Notes: generated by a model from the letters alone, not told the origin. Counted from the stretch's first letter, positions 37,986-50,650 are shown. The stretch: 64,000 nt of DNA from Marchantia polymorpha subsp. ruderalis (GCA_037833965.1 AP031352.1:22858501-22922500); one strand, 5' to 3'. A program made the numbers and translations.

Positions 37986-39527
37986 TTAGTGTTTGATTAG
38001 ATAATGATATACAATGCATTGCTGCAGCTTTCATCGTTCTCTCGGTTGTTGAACTTCTCATATAAGAAAGTTAATGCAACTAGCAGCAAACATATCTATT
38101 TTGGAAATTTAGTGGTTATTATTTTAATCATTCAGTCGCATAATTGGATGAGTTTTCTCCAAGAGACCGAAGACTGAAGACATTTGCTCAGAGCTCTGCA
38201 AACGGATAATGAAGTAATACACAGCACACATGAACACACTTCCAAAACTTTGTAGTCCCTTTTCTTTACTCCATGAAATTGAGCTGATAGCCTGTGTTAT
38301 TACTTGTAACGGTACTTGCATAGAAGCATAACATATATGAATCTAATGAAATTCATTCAAGAGTTTATTGCATATCAGATTTCCGGAAAAGTTCAACCTC
38401 CCATAGTTACCAGGTGACTTCGTAATTCTAAATGAGGAAAAACTTAGGTCTCAATGTTGTGAACGAGTGCTGATTGATGACATAGAACTTTAAACGTTTA
38501 TCTTTCCTTTCTTTAGCAATAGAGTTTAACATTATATGTAATGTGATGAAGTCAAAGACAAACAAATTTTGATGTGTTGTCGTTCTGGAGCGAGTTAAAG
38601 TTTATGTACAAATTCTTCATTATACATAGTTTCCAGAATTTTTGCTCAGTCTGTTCCAATATGATTAATTGTATTTAATTTTCAGAGAAAGAATCTGTAG
38701 CTTTCGTGGTTTGTTTACAAGATCTCGGTTTATTGAACTGAGTTGGTTGGATGGTCAGACTAATTTGTGTATTTGTTCTTATGGTCAGGAGTGAATACTT
38801 GGATCAAGCTGCAGAAAAAATGGTGATCAGTTGTCGCAATTTCACCAAGACTACAGAAGCTTGTAAGAAGAAGTATTTAGCTGAGTTCACAAAGTACAAG
38901 AAAGACAAGTTGCACAATGTTGTAATTGGTGATGATCAAAAAATAACATGTAAGTTCCATGATGAGCTCAACCTCCATTCTAAAGTTCAAGTTTTTGTGC
39001 ATCCCATCCACCAGCAATGTTTGCACCCAACACAACATCCTAATAGTAGAACACATTTTAAGCACATGGAGCTCAGTCAAATAAGTGGTGGCCTAAGGAT
39101 CAGTGTATGTACCTGACAGGTAAAAACTCACAAAGAACAAAGATTTAATCAGAAAAGACGATGGGAAATGTTCTCAGCCAGAAAAACTTGGCAAATTGTG
39201 ATACATGGTATTCTCCTAACAAACATTATCGTCTGAATCCCAATAAATATCATAATCTCTTGTGTTTCGCATGACATGCTCTGTAAACAAAACTTTAGCT
39301 AAAACCCCATGCATATTTATACCTTCTCTTAACAAATGCATATATGTCTACTCTCTCATACTCACATTAGGAAAATACTCAATCTTCTCATTATCATTCT
39401 GTACTGAAGATGCATTTCGATTACCATCACTAACAGCATGTAGTTGTTGACTTTCATAATCTGCAATCCTTTGAATTGCCTCACTTCTCAACGGCCCATA
39501 CCAACCAACCCGATTTTGTTTCAGACA

Positions 39528-40506
39528 TTACTCTGCTTCTAAATGTAGATTAGTATTGACCCAATCTTTGTGCATTATACACAAATTGTGTAATAAAATG
39601 CACGCAACAACAATATCTGCAGTGTGTTGTAATGGCATCTCGATCCTGCGCAGAAGAATTCTCCACCGATCTTTTAGTAAACCAAACATCCAACCCACAC
39701 ACATTCGTGTAAACGACTGCACAAAATTCCAACGAGCTTTCCACCGTTCCAAGACCTCCTTAGTTCTCTTTTAAGAAACATACATGTATGGCCTCAGCTG
39801 ATAAGCTACATCTCCAATTAATTTGTGAGGAAAATATTTGCCTTCCATCACTCGTCTCCCTATTACAAAATTTTTGAAGATAGTATAATCATGTTGAGAA
39901 CCTGCCCAACCAAAATCAAAATCCCAAAAGACACACTCCATATCAACAACCTCATGCAAAAGGCATGAATCAAATTCTACCTTGTTGTAAAATACTTCCT
40001 TGTCTTGAAGTGAAGCAATTATTGCTATATGACTGCAATCTTTATATCCCATAATATTTGGAATCCCATGAATTTTTTCAAATCGACTGGCATCATCTTT
40101 AATACTACTTGCAGTCCACTTTGGCACAAACAGCGGAATTCCTATTCGTACAAGAATCGCACAGAATTCTCTTACAATAATAGAAGCAAGCCCTTCACTA
40201 ATATCGTACAAATCATCTCGTGAGATCATTTCCTGTTCCAATCGATTTAGAGCAACAACTATCATGTCTCGAACCAAACAACTAAGGGTTCCTTTGCAAA
40301 GTTCGTCCACGGAGAGTTAGTAAGGACGTAAGTAGTCGAACTTCAATTGCCCTACCTCGTGCATCCTTCTTCATCTCCGGACCTACTAATCCTATGATAA
40401 ATTCGAATGTCATTGGCAGAATTTGAAATCTTTTCACAAATTCCCGCTTTGAATATATTCCAAGAGTACAATATCTACAAATCTTCGGTGTCTTTTTCCA
40501 CGCCAA
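39528..40506 (-). pseudogene. Harbinger DDE transposase of the outer element, broken
   Basis: Minus-strand fragments 40506-40282, 40310-39771 and 39752-39528 cover the transposase. The first Asp (YKDCSHI) and second Asp (GSQHDYTIF) are present. The third acidic residue is lost: CVGWMFGLLKDRW stands where family members have V-E-R-x-F-G-x-L-K. A frameshift with missing residues lies near 40300, and an in-frame TAA lies at ~39771. The C-terminal CILLHNLCIMH segment is typical. It runs convergently to ORF2 (35363-39116), the usual PIF/Harbinger arrangement. Confidence 0.85.
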
Positions 40507-41346
40507 ATCTGTTTTGGAGCCCGACCGAAATTCCCAATTCTTTTACAACTGCTTCAACAATCCCTTGAACTCATAGAAGAATTGCAAAAACAGTTTCCTT
40601 CTACTCCATTTGTCTCTCAACAATGATACGAGATACCAACATACATATGAAAGCGAGAGGTATAACATTCTGCTTATCCATTGTGTAGAATTGCAAAGGA
40701 AAATCAAAAACTTGTTAGTGGTGATCTCACGTTGAGAAGCACGTTATGGCGGTAGTCGCAATACCCAACGTAGCTAACTAGCAGTAAACAAAAGCCAATC
40801 TTCCCATGCGATCAAAAGCAATCTTACAAGAAGAATAGTTGCGTCCATCCCCTAATTATTCGCTCATGCAATCACTATCCTTTCAAGCGGCGGGACCACT
40901 ATCCATTGTTCAAGCTGAAAATTCCTTGCTATGAAAATGTGAGGGAGAGTATACACTTTCTCACTGTCACCTCAAGTCAAAGCCACGTTGGTTTTTGAAG
41001 ATGCGAAAAATGTCATATAGCTCATTGCTCTCGAGCAAAAACCGCGATAGGGTTCATTTGATTGAATTTCTACGATTCTGGAAGACAGTTGTTTCGTTTG
41101 GAATGTAGATTCCCTGTTGTTCCACGAAAATAGCATATGCAATAGCACATGTGCCCAGAAAACTAATAACCTGAGCAAAGTACCAACTTTCTCATTGTCT
41201 GATAGTGGAATCAAGTTGTTAAGAAATGACATGCATTCTCTTTACAAGAAATGTCGTGGTACTTGATCCAACCTATCCGCTTGGAGTACTATCCTTGTCT
41301 AAATATGGCCCCAACTTGGCACGCAGATTATTTCGACGGTATGTGA

Positions 41347-41370
41347 CCCCCGGTTTTGTAAAAGAGCCCC
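41347..41370 (-). repeat. Right terminal inverted repeat of outer Harbinger
   Basis: This is the partner of the 34459-34482 repeat. It ends in AGAGCCCC and is followed directly by the TTA duplication at 41371-41373. Confidence 0.75.
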
Positions 41371-41373
41371 TTA

Positions 41374-42355
41374 TGCTAGGACATGAAACAGTTGATGATG
41401 TAAGGGATACAATGATCCAAGCTTTTACTTGATGTACTTACGAGACACATCAAAAGTAAGTATGTATGATATAATTATGAACATTTGACTTCCAATTAAA
41501 CATGAAGAATGAGACAAAATTTAACCATCAACATTAACTACTAACAAATGTCACAGTCACAATTGCAATAATTACAAACATAAATCTATAAGCTTTTACT
41601 TGAAAGAATAATCTTAAAAGATAATGTAAATATTTTCTCATCCAAATATATCAATCAATTTGTCCTTTTGATGTAATATCATATTATATTGAGTGTTATG
41701 ATAGTATTTGAAGAGATCTTAAATCATTAAAATATAAAATGTATGTATATATATTTCATCAATAAGATTCAAGGATATATTTACAAATAAGATATATTAT
41801 TATTCAAATTTTTAATGACATGAAATTGTTATATGAATGTAAAGTCATAAAGAACCTTTTCTTAAAAATTACACAGAAATGAATTAAAATATTATGAATA
41901 CAAGAATAGATTTAGACTGTCATCACGGTGGAAATCAGAATATAACACTAATTGAAACAATGAAAAATATGATCCAAAAGATGACATTACAGGACTCATT
42001 AAGCGAACATGATTAGTGTTGCTGGTTATGATCACGACGGCATGAGAGTGTCAGGTACGTAGTTCGAACTACGCAAGCCACAGTCGGGGTTTAGGCTGGC
42101 GAAAACCCCAAGCACCATCCCACGCTTCACTAACATTGCCTGACATGGCATTCGCTTCCCTTCCCTTCCCTTCCCAATTAATTGCCTCTCTGATTCGTTC
42201 GAGCTTCGCGGCTAGCGATCGCTCTCCCTTCCTCTGAATTCCGAGGACTCTGAATTGTTTTCTGCACTCGATGGCTTCAGTTCTGATGACCCTGCTCGAG
42301 AGCTCATTACAATCGCTTTGTTAGTCTTGTGAGCTGGATGCGATAGACGGAGAGA
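41374..42355. other. AT-rich flank and upstream region of the pseudouridine synthase gene
   Basis: 41450-41990 is AT-rich without frames. The last ~300 bases before the start codon are more GC-rich and probably hold the promoter and leader. A perfect 16-bp palindrome, CGTAGTTCGAACTACG, lies at 42058-42073. A short run of CCCTT units sits near 42157-42174. Confidence 0.4.
42058..42073. repeat. Perfect 16-bp palindrome upstream of the pseudouridine synthase gene
   Basis: CGTAGTTCGAACTACG is its own reverse complement and lies ~283 bp before the start codon. It could be a dimer-binding site or chance; it is not part of a tRNA. Confidence 0.6.
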
Positions 42356-45300
42356 ATGGCATCTCGACGGGTTTTCTCCTTTTCTGGATGGCGTGCTGCC
42401 ACGGCAAATAGTAGCTGCCCTCAGTTCCAAGATGGCCTCCAGCAGCTGCTCGGATTTCTCATTGCTCGACATGCTTCATCCTCGGCTGTACTGATTGAAG
42501 ATAAGGTACATTTTGTACTTTTCACTCCTCGACTCACTGCGTTTTATTTAAATTCTGGCCTAAATTGAGTTCATATGGTCGAAGATCATTCTCAATGATC
42601 CCTGCCAGCTTCATGACAGATCAGAGCATTTTGGTGAATGACAAATCAAACTCCATCGGAATTGTACTCGGAAACCTTTTTTGTTACAACGATTGCATCC
42701 TTCTTAACGAATCTCGACAGTCAAGAATATGAGCACTATCATAATTTATCATTTCTCTTCTTCATCACCTTTAACTTTCAGCATGTGGATGTAAAGCAGA
42801 ACTTGGAGAAAGCCCCTGTGACTTTAGAAAAATGGGTTGAGCTCCCTCCCGTACCAAAAGCAGTTCCAATGAGACCAACTTGGGGGGAAAAACTCTCAGA
42901 AGCTGATGGATCATATGAAGAAGACGAAAAGCACGAGATCGAGTTCGGAGCTCATGAGCTAACTGCTGTTCGGTGGGTGGCTAAATGTTGTCCAAGTGTT
43001 CCAAATAGTCTTATACAGAAGCTATTCCGTTTGCGCCAGGTGAGCATATACGTATATTCTGTTGAAACCAGCAGTGCGTGCAATACGTCTTTTAGTCTTT
43101 TAGTTTTTCACTTTGTTCCATCATGTGTTTCGGCTCTCTTGGTGCTCATATCTGAGTATGACCACAGGGCGTCGGTAGATTACTGCCTTGAGCTTTTTGG
43201 AGGACATTGTTCAAAAAAAAAAAAATCTATCACTGGAAGTGTGCTCTTATCTGACACAGAAGTGGATGTCAAACTGTCTGATATTGTCACAGATTCGTCA
43301 GCGTACTCCACAGAAGAATGACGGACTCACGCATTTACAGCTTCCAAACGACAGAGTAGATGTCCAGAACAAAGGAGGGGGTCTTAGAAGGGTATGTGTC
43401 TTCATTCGTGTTGTCCTCGTGGAGAAATGCGCATCTCACAGTTTCTGAGGTCTACTGAACTTAATCTATTTATTTCGTACTCTTATTTTTTCCTGCGGAA
43501 AGACTTCGTTGAGTTTTTCCTTTTGTTTTTATCATAAATGCAAATGACAAGCAAAACACTGGACGAGTGTTTTAGCTCCTACTAGCATAGATGATTATCG
43601 GTGCGTTGCAACAATAATTCTAGTGAGATCGTCTGTATGATATATGCTTGCTCAATTTTTGGCAGGTCTCGGGGAAAGCGATCGTAGAAGAAGGGACACT
43701 ACTCTATGTTCCCAAGAGTGTTTTCCAACTTGAAAAAAGTGAACTTCTCAAGTTTCAGCAGAAAAAGACTGAGCATAAACCAACACCTGACGAAGTCTCA
43801 TGGCTCCAAAGTCTTGTGCTACATAAGGCATGGCTGCCCCTTGACTTGCACGCTTCTTCTCATTTGACTTGTACGGACTCTCCTGAAAGTGCTCCTGTAG
43901 ATTTTGACCGATGAACACAAAAAGAGGCATGGGCCATCTGACGAGTGATATGTCGTTTTCTCTCTGAGTAGAATTACCGTAAATACTTGTGTTTCAAGCT
44001 CTCACATACGCTCATTTCTCTTGCATGTCTGACTGATCAATGTTTGTGCAATTCAGGATTCTCAGATTCTTGTAATCAATAAACCACCTGGACTACCAGT
44101 GCAGGTAAGGAAAATTAAATGGTATTTGATATTTTCTTGTTAAGACAAATGATTGTGGCAAACTTGCAGCAAATTTTATGGTATTTCCGTTAAGTCGCTC
44201 ATGTTAATCTGATAAAGCCTGCATGCTGACATTTTTGTTGAATATCATCGTTCCTGTCTTTACCCAACCTCTACGGGTCTGAGGCTCTGTGATTCGCAGC
44301 CTATGACAGGAAAGTTTAATAAGTACCGTGTATCTCAGCTTAACCTTCACATATAATGTGAATCTGGTTGTTTTCGTCAGGGCGGTAGTGACGTTAGGAG
44401 GAGCTTAGATTCTTTAATGGGGAATGCACTTCGATACGATTATAGCGATGGACCTAAATTGGTAAGCTGTCCAAATTCTTTGCCCAAATAACTTGCTTGA
44501 ATATAGCAGATAGAATCGGTTCGTATGTAAGAAATATAACCGTAGACCCTTTTGTTGGTCATTCGTTTCGAACGCTGCGAGATGCACTGACGAAATTGCA
44601 GTGTTGTGGGTCAAAATCAGGTACATAGGCTAGACAAGGAGACAAGTGGAGCAATGGTGCTGGCACGAACAGAAGAAAGTGCCACTTTTTTGCATGCTCT
44701 CTTTCGAAATAAGACAGCCTCCGCTTCTGCATCCTCTAGGGTATAGTCTCTTATGGTCTTTACGTTTTCTTACTCTCCCATGCTTCTTTAGAAATTTTCT
44801 AAATGGTTTCCTGCAACTTCCTTTTTCACCTTGATTGTTGGGCTTCGATTGATCCTCAGCCCGCACGGTACAGTGCAGAAACAGATGCACGTCGGTATCC
44901 ACTGATGAAGCAACCGAGACCAGTTGACAGAAATGTGACCCTCTTGTTCCAATATAGTTGATGGTCACCGGAGGATTTTCTTGTGTTGGACTGGTTTCTC
45001 CTTACTTCACAGTTAGTTCTCCTAGAACCGTCAGTTCGACAGTGGGTCTCGTCGCTGCCTTCCACGCTGCCTTCCACACTCTACCGTTCTCTGCTCCTTG
45101 TCTTCTTCCACTTACGCATTCATTTGTCTTTCATTCACTTGCTACTTCAGTTCATGCATGACAGGTCCCAGTTTTCCTATCATCGTCTTCTTATTCCTTT
45201 CCATCTATTTCATTTCGTTGGCACCTCTGAGAAGTAATATCAGAATTTGAGTAGCTTTGGTCTCTTGCATGCAAACTCCAGAGATTGATTATAGACTATC

Positions 45301-46885
45301 TTATCTGTAAATGATAGTATGCATTATCCAGTTGTAAATCTTGAAGAGATTTTGGGCTTTGGTGTATCAGTAAAGATGTGCTACTTACGTTTTATACATA
45401 ATAACGAGAGTTGGAACAGCTAGTGAGGCAGAGAAGAGTACCTGAAGTTCCGTGAATTGAACCACTCAACTACTTTAAAATGGGCATGCACACAGTAGAG
45501 ATGTCAGAATCTATACACACAAAATTGATGACGACGTTTGCACCTGCTCTTGCAGACAGATGATGTGACGAGTTCTATTGGACGTTCTTACATGGCTTTA
45601 GTCATGGGCACCCCTAGAAAACAACAAGGGAGAATTTCAGCTTCATTGATTAAGGTATAAACACTGGGAGAGATTGTAAAAAAGACTTGAAAAATTTTGA
45701 ACGGACTGTCTTCCTTCGTTTTGCAAGTCGTTTTTGTAGTCGCTCACGTCAAATTTTACTCTACGCTCAGCATTAGAACGTTTGCATTGAAGGGCACCCA
45801 ACCAGGATTGATGTTCTTTCCACGTGCAGACTACAATTCTTCTGATGTAACAATGCTTCAATATAGGTAGAAAGGATCGCGTGCTAGTCTGACCTTAAAG
45901 ACAATGTGAAACCTCTTTTCGAAGTATTTAACAAGAATAGGTCACTAATTACTGTTTCACCACGTTACAGATGGTTGTAGACAAAGGAAACTCTGAGAAG
46001 ATATTGGTTGCCGATGACGAGTCGAGTGCCGGTGCACAAGTTGCTATCACCGACTACAAAGTTGTGGGGTCTTCAAATTACGGTGAGCCAAGCATCATGC
46101 AATAGAACACAGCGGATAGATATTTCAAGTTGTTGATCTTGTATGTTTATTTAGTTCCCTTACATCTGTACTGCCTTGGTTTTTGTGTCCAGGCTGCACA
46201 TGGTTGGAGTTAAGACCTTTAACTGGCAGAAAACATCAGGTACGAAGGAAAGCCCAACCAATATTATTCTACTCTAATTTCATTCTAGCTGTTAGTTATT
46301 GGTGCCGACTATGGCTGAATCGCATTTGCTTGCATAACGTATCCAAAAATCTTTTCAATTGCAGTGCTTTGAGAACTTTTTTAAATATAATATTGTCGTA
46401 TTGGAAGAGATTTTAGGTTGACACGTCACATCTCTCAGCTATTGACTTGCCCACATTTCCTTCGGGCTTCCTTAAGACTGATAGTTGTATTCCTACCGAT
46501 TTTACAGCTGCGGGTTCACTGTGCGGAAGTACTTGGAACTCCTGTCGTTGGAGACTTCAAGTATGGCTGGAAATCTCACAGGAGCTGGAGTGAACATCAC
46601 CTGCTGCAAAATCCTGATACATGGTCCTTAGCAGAAGGTTTCATTGTAGAAGGATTGAACAACTCAGAGGCCATAGGCAATTTGAAGAAAGTGAAAGGAA
46701 GTGTTATGTCAAAAGATCCAATGCTTCATTTGCATTGTCACGAATTGACCATACCTGATCCAGCTAGATTACTAGAAATGGGCCGTAGTCAGATAGATGA
46801 AAATGATTGGGCTCAAAATCTTCGATTTGTTGCTCCTCTTCCTCCACACATGGCTGTGAGTAAAAGTGTGTTATCAGTTGTTTAA
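42356..46885 (+). CDS. RluA-family RNA pseudouridine synthase, probably organellar, 11 exons
   Basis: The enzyme isomerises uridine to pseudouridine in RNA. Exons: 42356-42505, 42782-43039, 43293-43391, 43666-43827, 44057-44104, 44381-44461, 44621-44740, 45556-45654, 45971-46082, 46193-46239, 46508-46885. Phases agree throughout, giving 517 residues. The first ~45 residues are rich in Arg, Ser and Ala with few acids, a likely mitochondrial or plastid transit peptide. An S4-like stretch (VPNSLIQKLFRLRQ) precedes the catalytic domain: ILVINKPPGLPVQ (~226-239), then HRLDKETSG with catalytic Asp ~271, then MALVMGTPRK, LRPLTGRKHQLRVHCA and GTPVVGDFKYG. The layout matches plant mitochondrial PUS3/PUS4-type proteins. 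The fourth intron seems to use a GC donor (43828) because LHK-DSQILVINKPPG then joins in the family pattern. A GT donor further on would add ~23 residues just before DSQILV. Confidence 0.93.
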
Positions 46886-48179
46886 ACCCCGACAAGGAAG
46901 GCATGAATCTTCTCCAGCGTAAGAGCATAACAAGGTTTTCGTGTCAGCTTATCTTTAAGCAGGAAACGACACAGGCCGTTAGGATATAGAAGGCCAGAAA
47001 CTGAATAACCCGGCTAACGCAGTGTGGAAAGTTGCAGTTTCTGTTTGACAACTTGGATATTCTCAAACAAAAAGTGACCTGAAGGTTCTACTTCCAATCA
47101 AACGCTCTAAATCCGCCTGCAAAAGTGTTCCTCCGGTGTCATTTCAGAAAATCGGATCGAATCGACTTCCTTTGACCACAAATTAACAATGTCATCGGTA
47201 TCACTCCAGCCGCACTTGTGGACCAAACAGTATTCGCTACGAGTCACGTGTAAGCCAAGTTTTAAAATGGCGAAGTTGGCTCACTTTATCTTTCTCGCTA
47301 AGATTTTCACTCACGTCCAACTCATGGTCTTTTACGAACCTTGATCTATATCTGGCTATCGTCTGGGTTGGAATTTCGATGAACACAATTTCCAATCTTA
47401 GGAAACTAAGGAACCTTTAATGACTTTGTTCCCCGCGTTTTGATCAAAGGGCTCGAGTTATTAGGCTTACATTAAGTGTGTACCCGTCTTTGCACTAAAG
47501 TGTCTGGCAATTCAGTAAAACTGAAGTATTTGTAGAGGATTTGTTTGTACTAACGTGATTACCAATCGTCGGTGCTCAGAGTTCCAAAATGAAAATATAA
47601 TGCTTCCGTATGTGTCTCACTCTGCTCACGTCACTATGGAGATCTTCTGTACAAGGTCATTGAGTGGAAATAATGTTGGCATAGTGCACAACAACAATCG
47701 AGGTGCAAAGTTCAAAGCTTGAAAGTACATTTGCTTTTGCCTCCAGTATAAGAAGGTGATAGGATTATGGCTGATCCAGAGCAGGTACCTACAAGAGTAG
47801 TACGAAGCGAGAACGTAGACCGTAGGGGACGTGGGTTTCGCCTTGGATTACATCCTCCGTACTTCAAAGCATCCAGCGAAATGAGAAATAAAAAAATTAA
47901 ACGAAAGCTGTTGTAGGCATGGGTTCAGGAGTGTCACAACAAACAATGAACCTACTACTACTGAAGCATCACATGGACATGTTGACGACAGCCCGTGGTG
48001 GCTACGATGTTAGACTCCACAGTGAGTGCCATCGAGAAATGATATACGTCCTCGTGGTCTGTAAGTACAAGGAGATTCTTTTGGAAAGGAAGGGCACCGG
48101 TACATGTAGCCACGACCTTCAGGAGCATACAAGTTGAGCTATTTTCTCTGGCCTGTACGTTGTGAACATGCACTAGACC

Positions 48180-48210
48180 AAGGGAGGGAGGGGAGGGAGG
48201 GAGGGGGAAA
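48180..48210 (+). repeat. (GGGA)n tract
   Basis: A G-rich run of GGGA units with several G3-G5 blocks. It could form a G-quadruplex on the plus strand. Confidence 0.75.
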
Positions 48211-48969
48211 CCGAGTGATAGAGCCAAAAGGATGGGATGATCCCATCAAGTCGATCCACTAGAGCTACGATGTGTAGACCCTCATTATCAGCGTGTAGAT
48301 CGAGCAAGTTACCAGGTTTTGCAGGTCGAACTCTAGAGAATGATTGGTACAGTTCGCTTCAGCTGGTGGCTTGGCTACCAGTAAGTACCCTGACGCTGAT
48401 GCTGCTTCTGTTGTGAGTTCCATCGTACCACTACTACCATAGCCCAAGCCTCAAGCTCTTACCAGTCCGAGGAGGATTGTAATCCAGGCTCTCATCAGGA
48501 CGTACGGTCGTGACAGCATGCTCTTTCGAGCAGCTCCAGTGAGAAAGTGGCATGTTCAGCTCGAAAGCATCGGTGGGAGGCTGAAATTCAAAACCTGACG
48601 CTTCTAATTCTACCCCCAGGTATTGACCCGTAGACCTCTGTATCGTGTACAGTAGTCGGGCCTCGTACATGATGAAATCACGAGAGTCTACTTGTATCGT
48701 TGAGCCGCCACCGATTCTCGGAAACATGACCTGTACAGGCTTCCCATCCCGGACACAGTCGACGACATCTCAGATCTAGCTCGCTCCTCCCTCGTACATA
48801 CCACGCCGTTACAACCAACAATTGATTATATTACTGTAGTTTGAATCTCGGTATGTTAACTAAGCATGTACAATCTGTTGGACTGGGACAGGTACGGTGT
48901 CAGATCGAGTCCTTAGAGGTCATAAGTTCCCACTCCATTTCCCAGCATCGTACTCCCAGTGAGCTGCAG

Positions 48970-49003
48970 CAGCACCAGCTGCTGCTGCTGCTGCTGCTGT
49001 TTC
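48970..49003. repeat. CTG/CAG trinucleotide run
   Basis: About seven CTG units plus interrupted copies on the plus strand, reading as poly-Gln in one minus-strand frame. No gene could be tied to it. Confidence 0.8.
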
Positions 49004-50650
49004 TCGGAGAATTGGCGTGAATAGGAGAGAGTTGAATCTTGGTTCCAGTCAAAGCGACAACGGCGAAGGTCCTCCGCCTTGCCTGGAAGCTCCAGCGTAT
49101 GATACCCACTGTCACATGAATTCAGGAGGTACGGTGCACAAATGTACAAGTACAGTGGGCAGGACTCGCGGGTACAGTTTAGAGCTGGGGGGAGGGATTG
49201 AGTGAGTGTGGAGCAGAAAGAGACAACTGACTGCTGGAGTTCTGCTTAACGAACGACTGAGCGCTAGATCTTTTCTCGAAACTTTACATGGATGTGCATG
49301 TAAGCCCAGCAGGCAATATTCACTACTCATTTCGATCCATGGTCGTAGTAGCATGAGCGGCCGATAGCAAATTGGTGTTGGATTTCAAGGTACTTGGCCG
49401 GGAAGTACTGGCTACTGGTCTAGTACTGCGGCTGGAGAGTCGGACCATGGCTTCCCTTCCCACATGTCTCCTGCAGCTGGCAAAAGGATGGATGTTGTGG
49501 AATACGTGGGTAGCCAGCGCCCCCAGCGACACAGCTCGCAATGGCGCCCGCCTTGTTTGGAGCATGTATCGTGAGACGCAATCGGAGGAGGTCCATTTTG
49601 GCAATGATCTATGAAAAGCAAATGACATATGGACTGCATGTACTTGGGTGAGATAGAGGCACTATAATTGGCTCGGGCACTGGTCCGCTGGATTGTACAA
49701 TCATGATAAAGCAAAAGTGTCCGCTTGCGCTCGTACATACCATGGGGGTCTAGCCCATAAGCATGACACAGGTCGAGTGACGATCTCTTCTTGTTCAGGT
49801 TGCTTGCATCACAACCGAATGGAATGGTAGCGAAGTAGGACTGGAATTCGGAAGTACTGAAGATGCCAAAAGTGGCTGTGAGAGGCTACAGCTATCGAGC
49901 AAGGACGATGGTGTATTCATGTCATTCTTGTCTTACTTACTTGTACTTGCGCGGTGCGAGCAGCAGCTAAGATAGACACAAATGCCCCATCGCTAGTTAT
50001 CAGCACCCCGCAAGGACTCTCTGCAAATGCTTCGACTGTGAGCGCACATGATCTTGGCAAGTGAGCAGCCGAGCGCTCGGTGTTGCCTCGTACTGCACTC
50101 TCTCCTCTTCGATCGCTGTCTGTTCGCTTGGCTACGATTCAGCTGATGCTACGCTACCAGTGTTATTGTGTTGTACATCTGATTTGTTGATAACGATTCC
50201 CCGGATTATGACTCACCCTCTGACCTGTGCATGAACCCGGCCGCTGTACTGAACCTCGAGTTCATGGCTAATATGATGCTGGACCATAATTTAATCCGGG
50301 CCCGGATCATGCTCGATCCTGCACAGAAAGCCATGCGACATCATACGTGCTCGAGCATGTTCTACTCTCAGCCGAGACCTTTATATATACAAACCGAGTT
50401 ATTAGCAAGCACGATTCCATCGAGCTTAGCAAAAGAGCGCAACAGTGGGAAAGAAGACGATGCGATTCCGAAATCCAGCACAAGACTCAATGTGAGAAGT
50501 CAAGCATCGAAGCCTCTGAATGTCTGACACGGCGAAGAAGACGCATGTGCAGATGCAGACGAGCTCGTGAACCCACAATTGACAATCAGAACTTGCTTTT
50601 GCGAGTGAGGAGGGAGTGAATGAGTCAATGAGTGGAGTTATTAATACCAG

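Larger units (their letters stand above)
35363..39116 (+). pseudogene. Broken Harbinger ORF2 (MYB/trihelix-like) split by the inner element
   Basis: Exon A (35363-35493) ends TDKQMRTLISLKQEMESEFK...SKQG with a phase-1 GT donor. Exon B starts at 38789 after an AG acceptor, reads GVNTWIKLQKK, then after a one-base shift in an A run continues NFTKTTEACKKKYLAEFTKY and CKFHDELNLHS. These are hallmarks of the DNA-binding partner protein of plant PIF/Harbinger elements. The expected WTDKQ at exon A has a stop (TAG) in place of Trp. The 3295-bp intron contains the whole inner element (2328 bp). The host-like joining of phases across the inner element is the best evidence that the two elements are nested. 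Confidence 0.7.
34459..41370. mobile_element. Outer PIF/Harbinger transposon, interrupted by a second one
   Basis: The left end at 34459 (TGGGATCTTTACAAAAGCGG...) and the complement of the right end at 41370 (GGGGCTCTTTTACAAAACCG...) form ~24-bp imperfect terminal inverted repeats. Each is flanked by TTA (34456-34458 and 41371-41373), the Harbinger target duplication. Inside are the two expected convergent genes: a MYB/trihelix-like ORF2 on plus (35363-39116, split by an intron) and a DDE transposase on minus (40506-39528). Total span is 6912 bp. Removing the inner element and its extra TTA leaves ~4.58 kb, a normal Harbinger size. Both genes are broken, so the copy is dead. Confidence 0.8.
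46886..50650. other. Intergenic, possible weak minus-strand exons, no firm gene
   Basis: The first few hundred bases are likely the 3' end of the pseudouridine synthase transcript. Minus 48727-48434 is an open stretch (MFPRIGGGSTIQVDSRDFIM...) with a GT donor (GGACTGGTAAGAG) and an upstream AG, and minus 49149-48913 has a poly-Gln run. They could belong to a noncoding or lineage-specific transcript. No domain is seen and I do not claim a gene. Confidence 0.3.

Noticed and set aside
42050-42080. tRNA gene suggested by AGTTCGAACT
   Set aside because: No acceptor stem, D-arm or A box could be placed around it; it is part of a palindrome.
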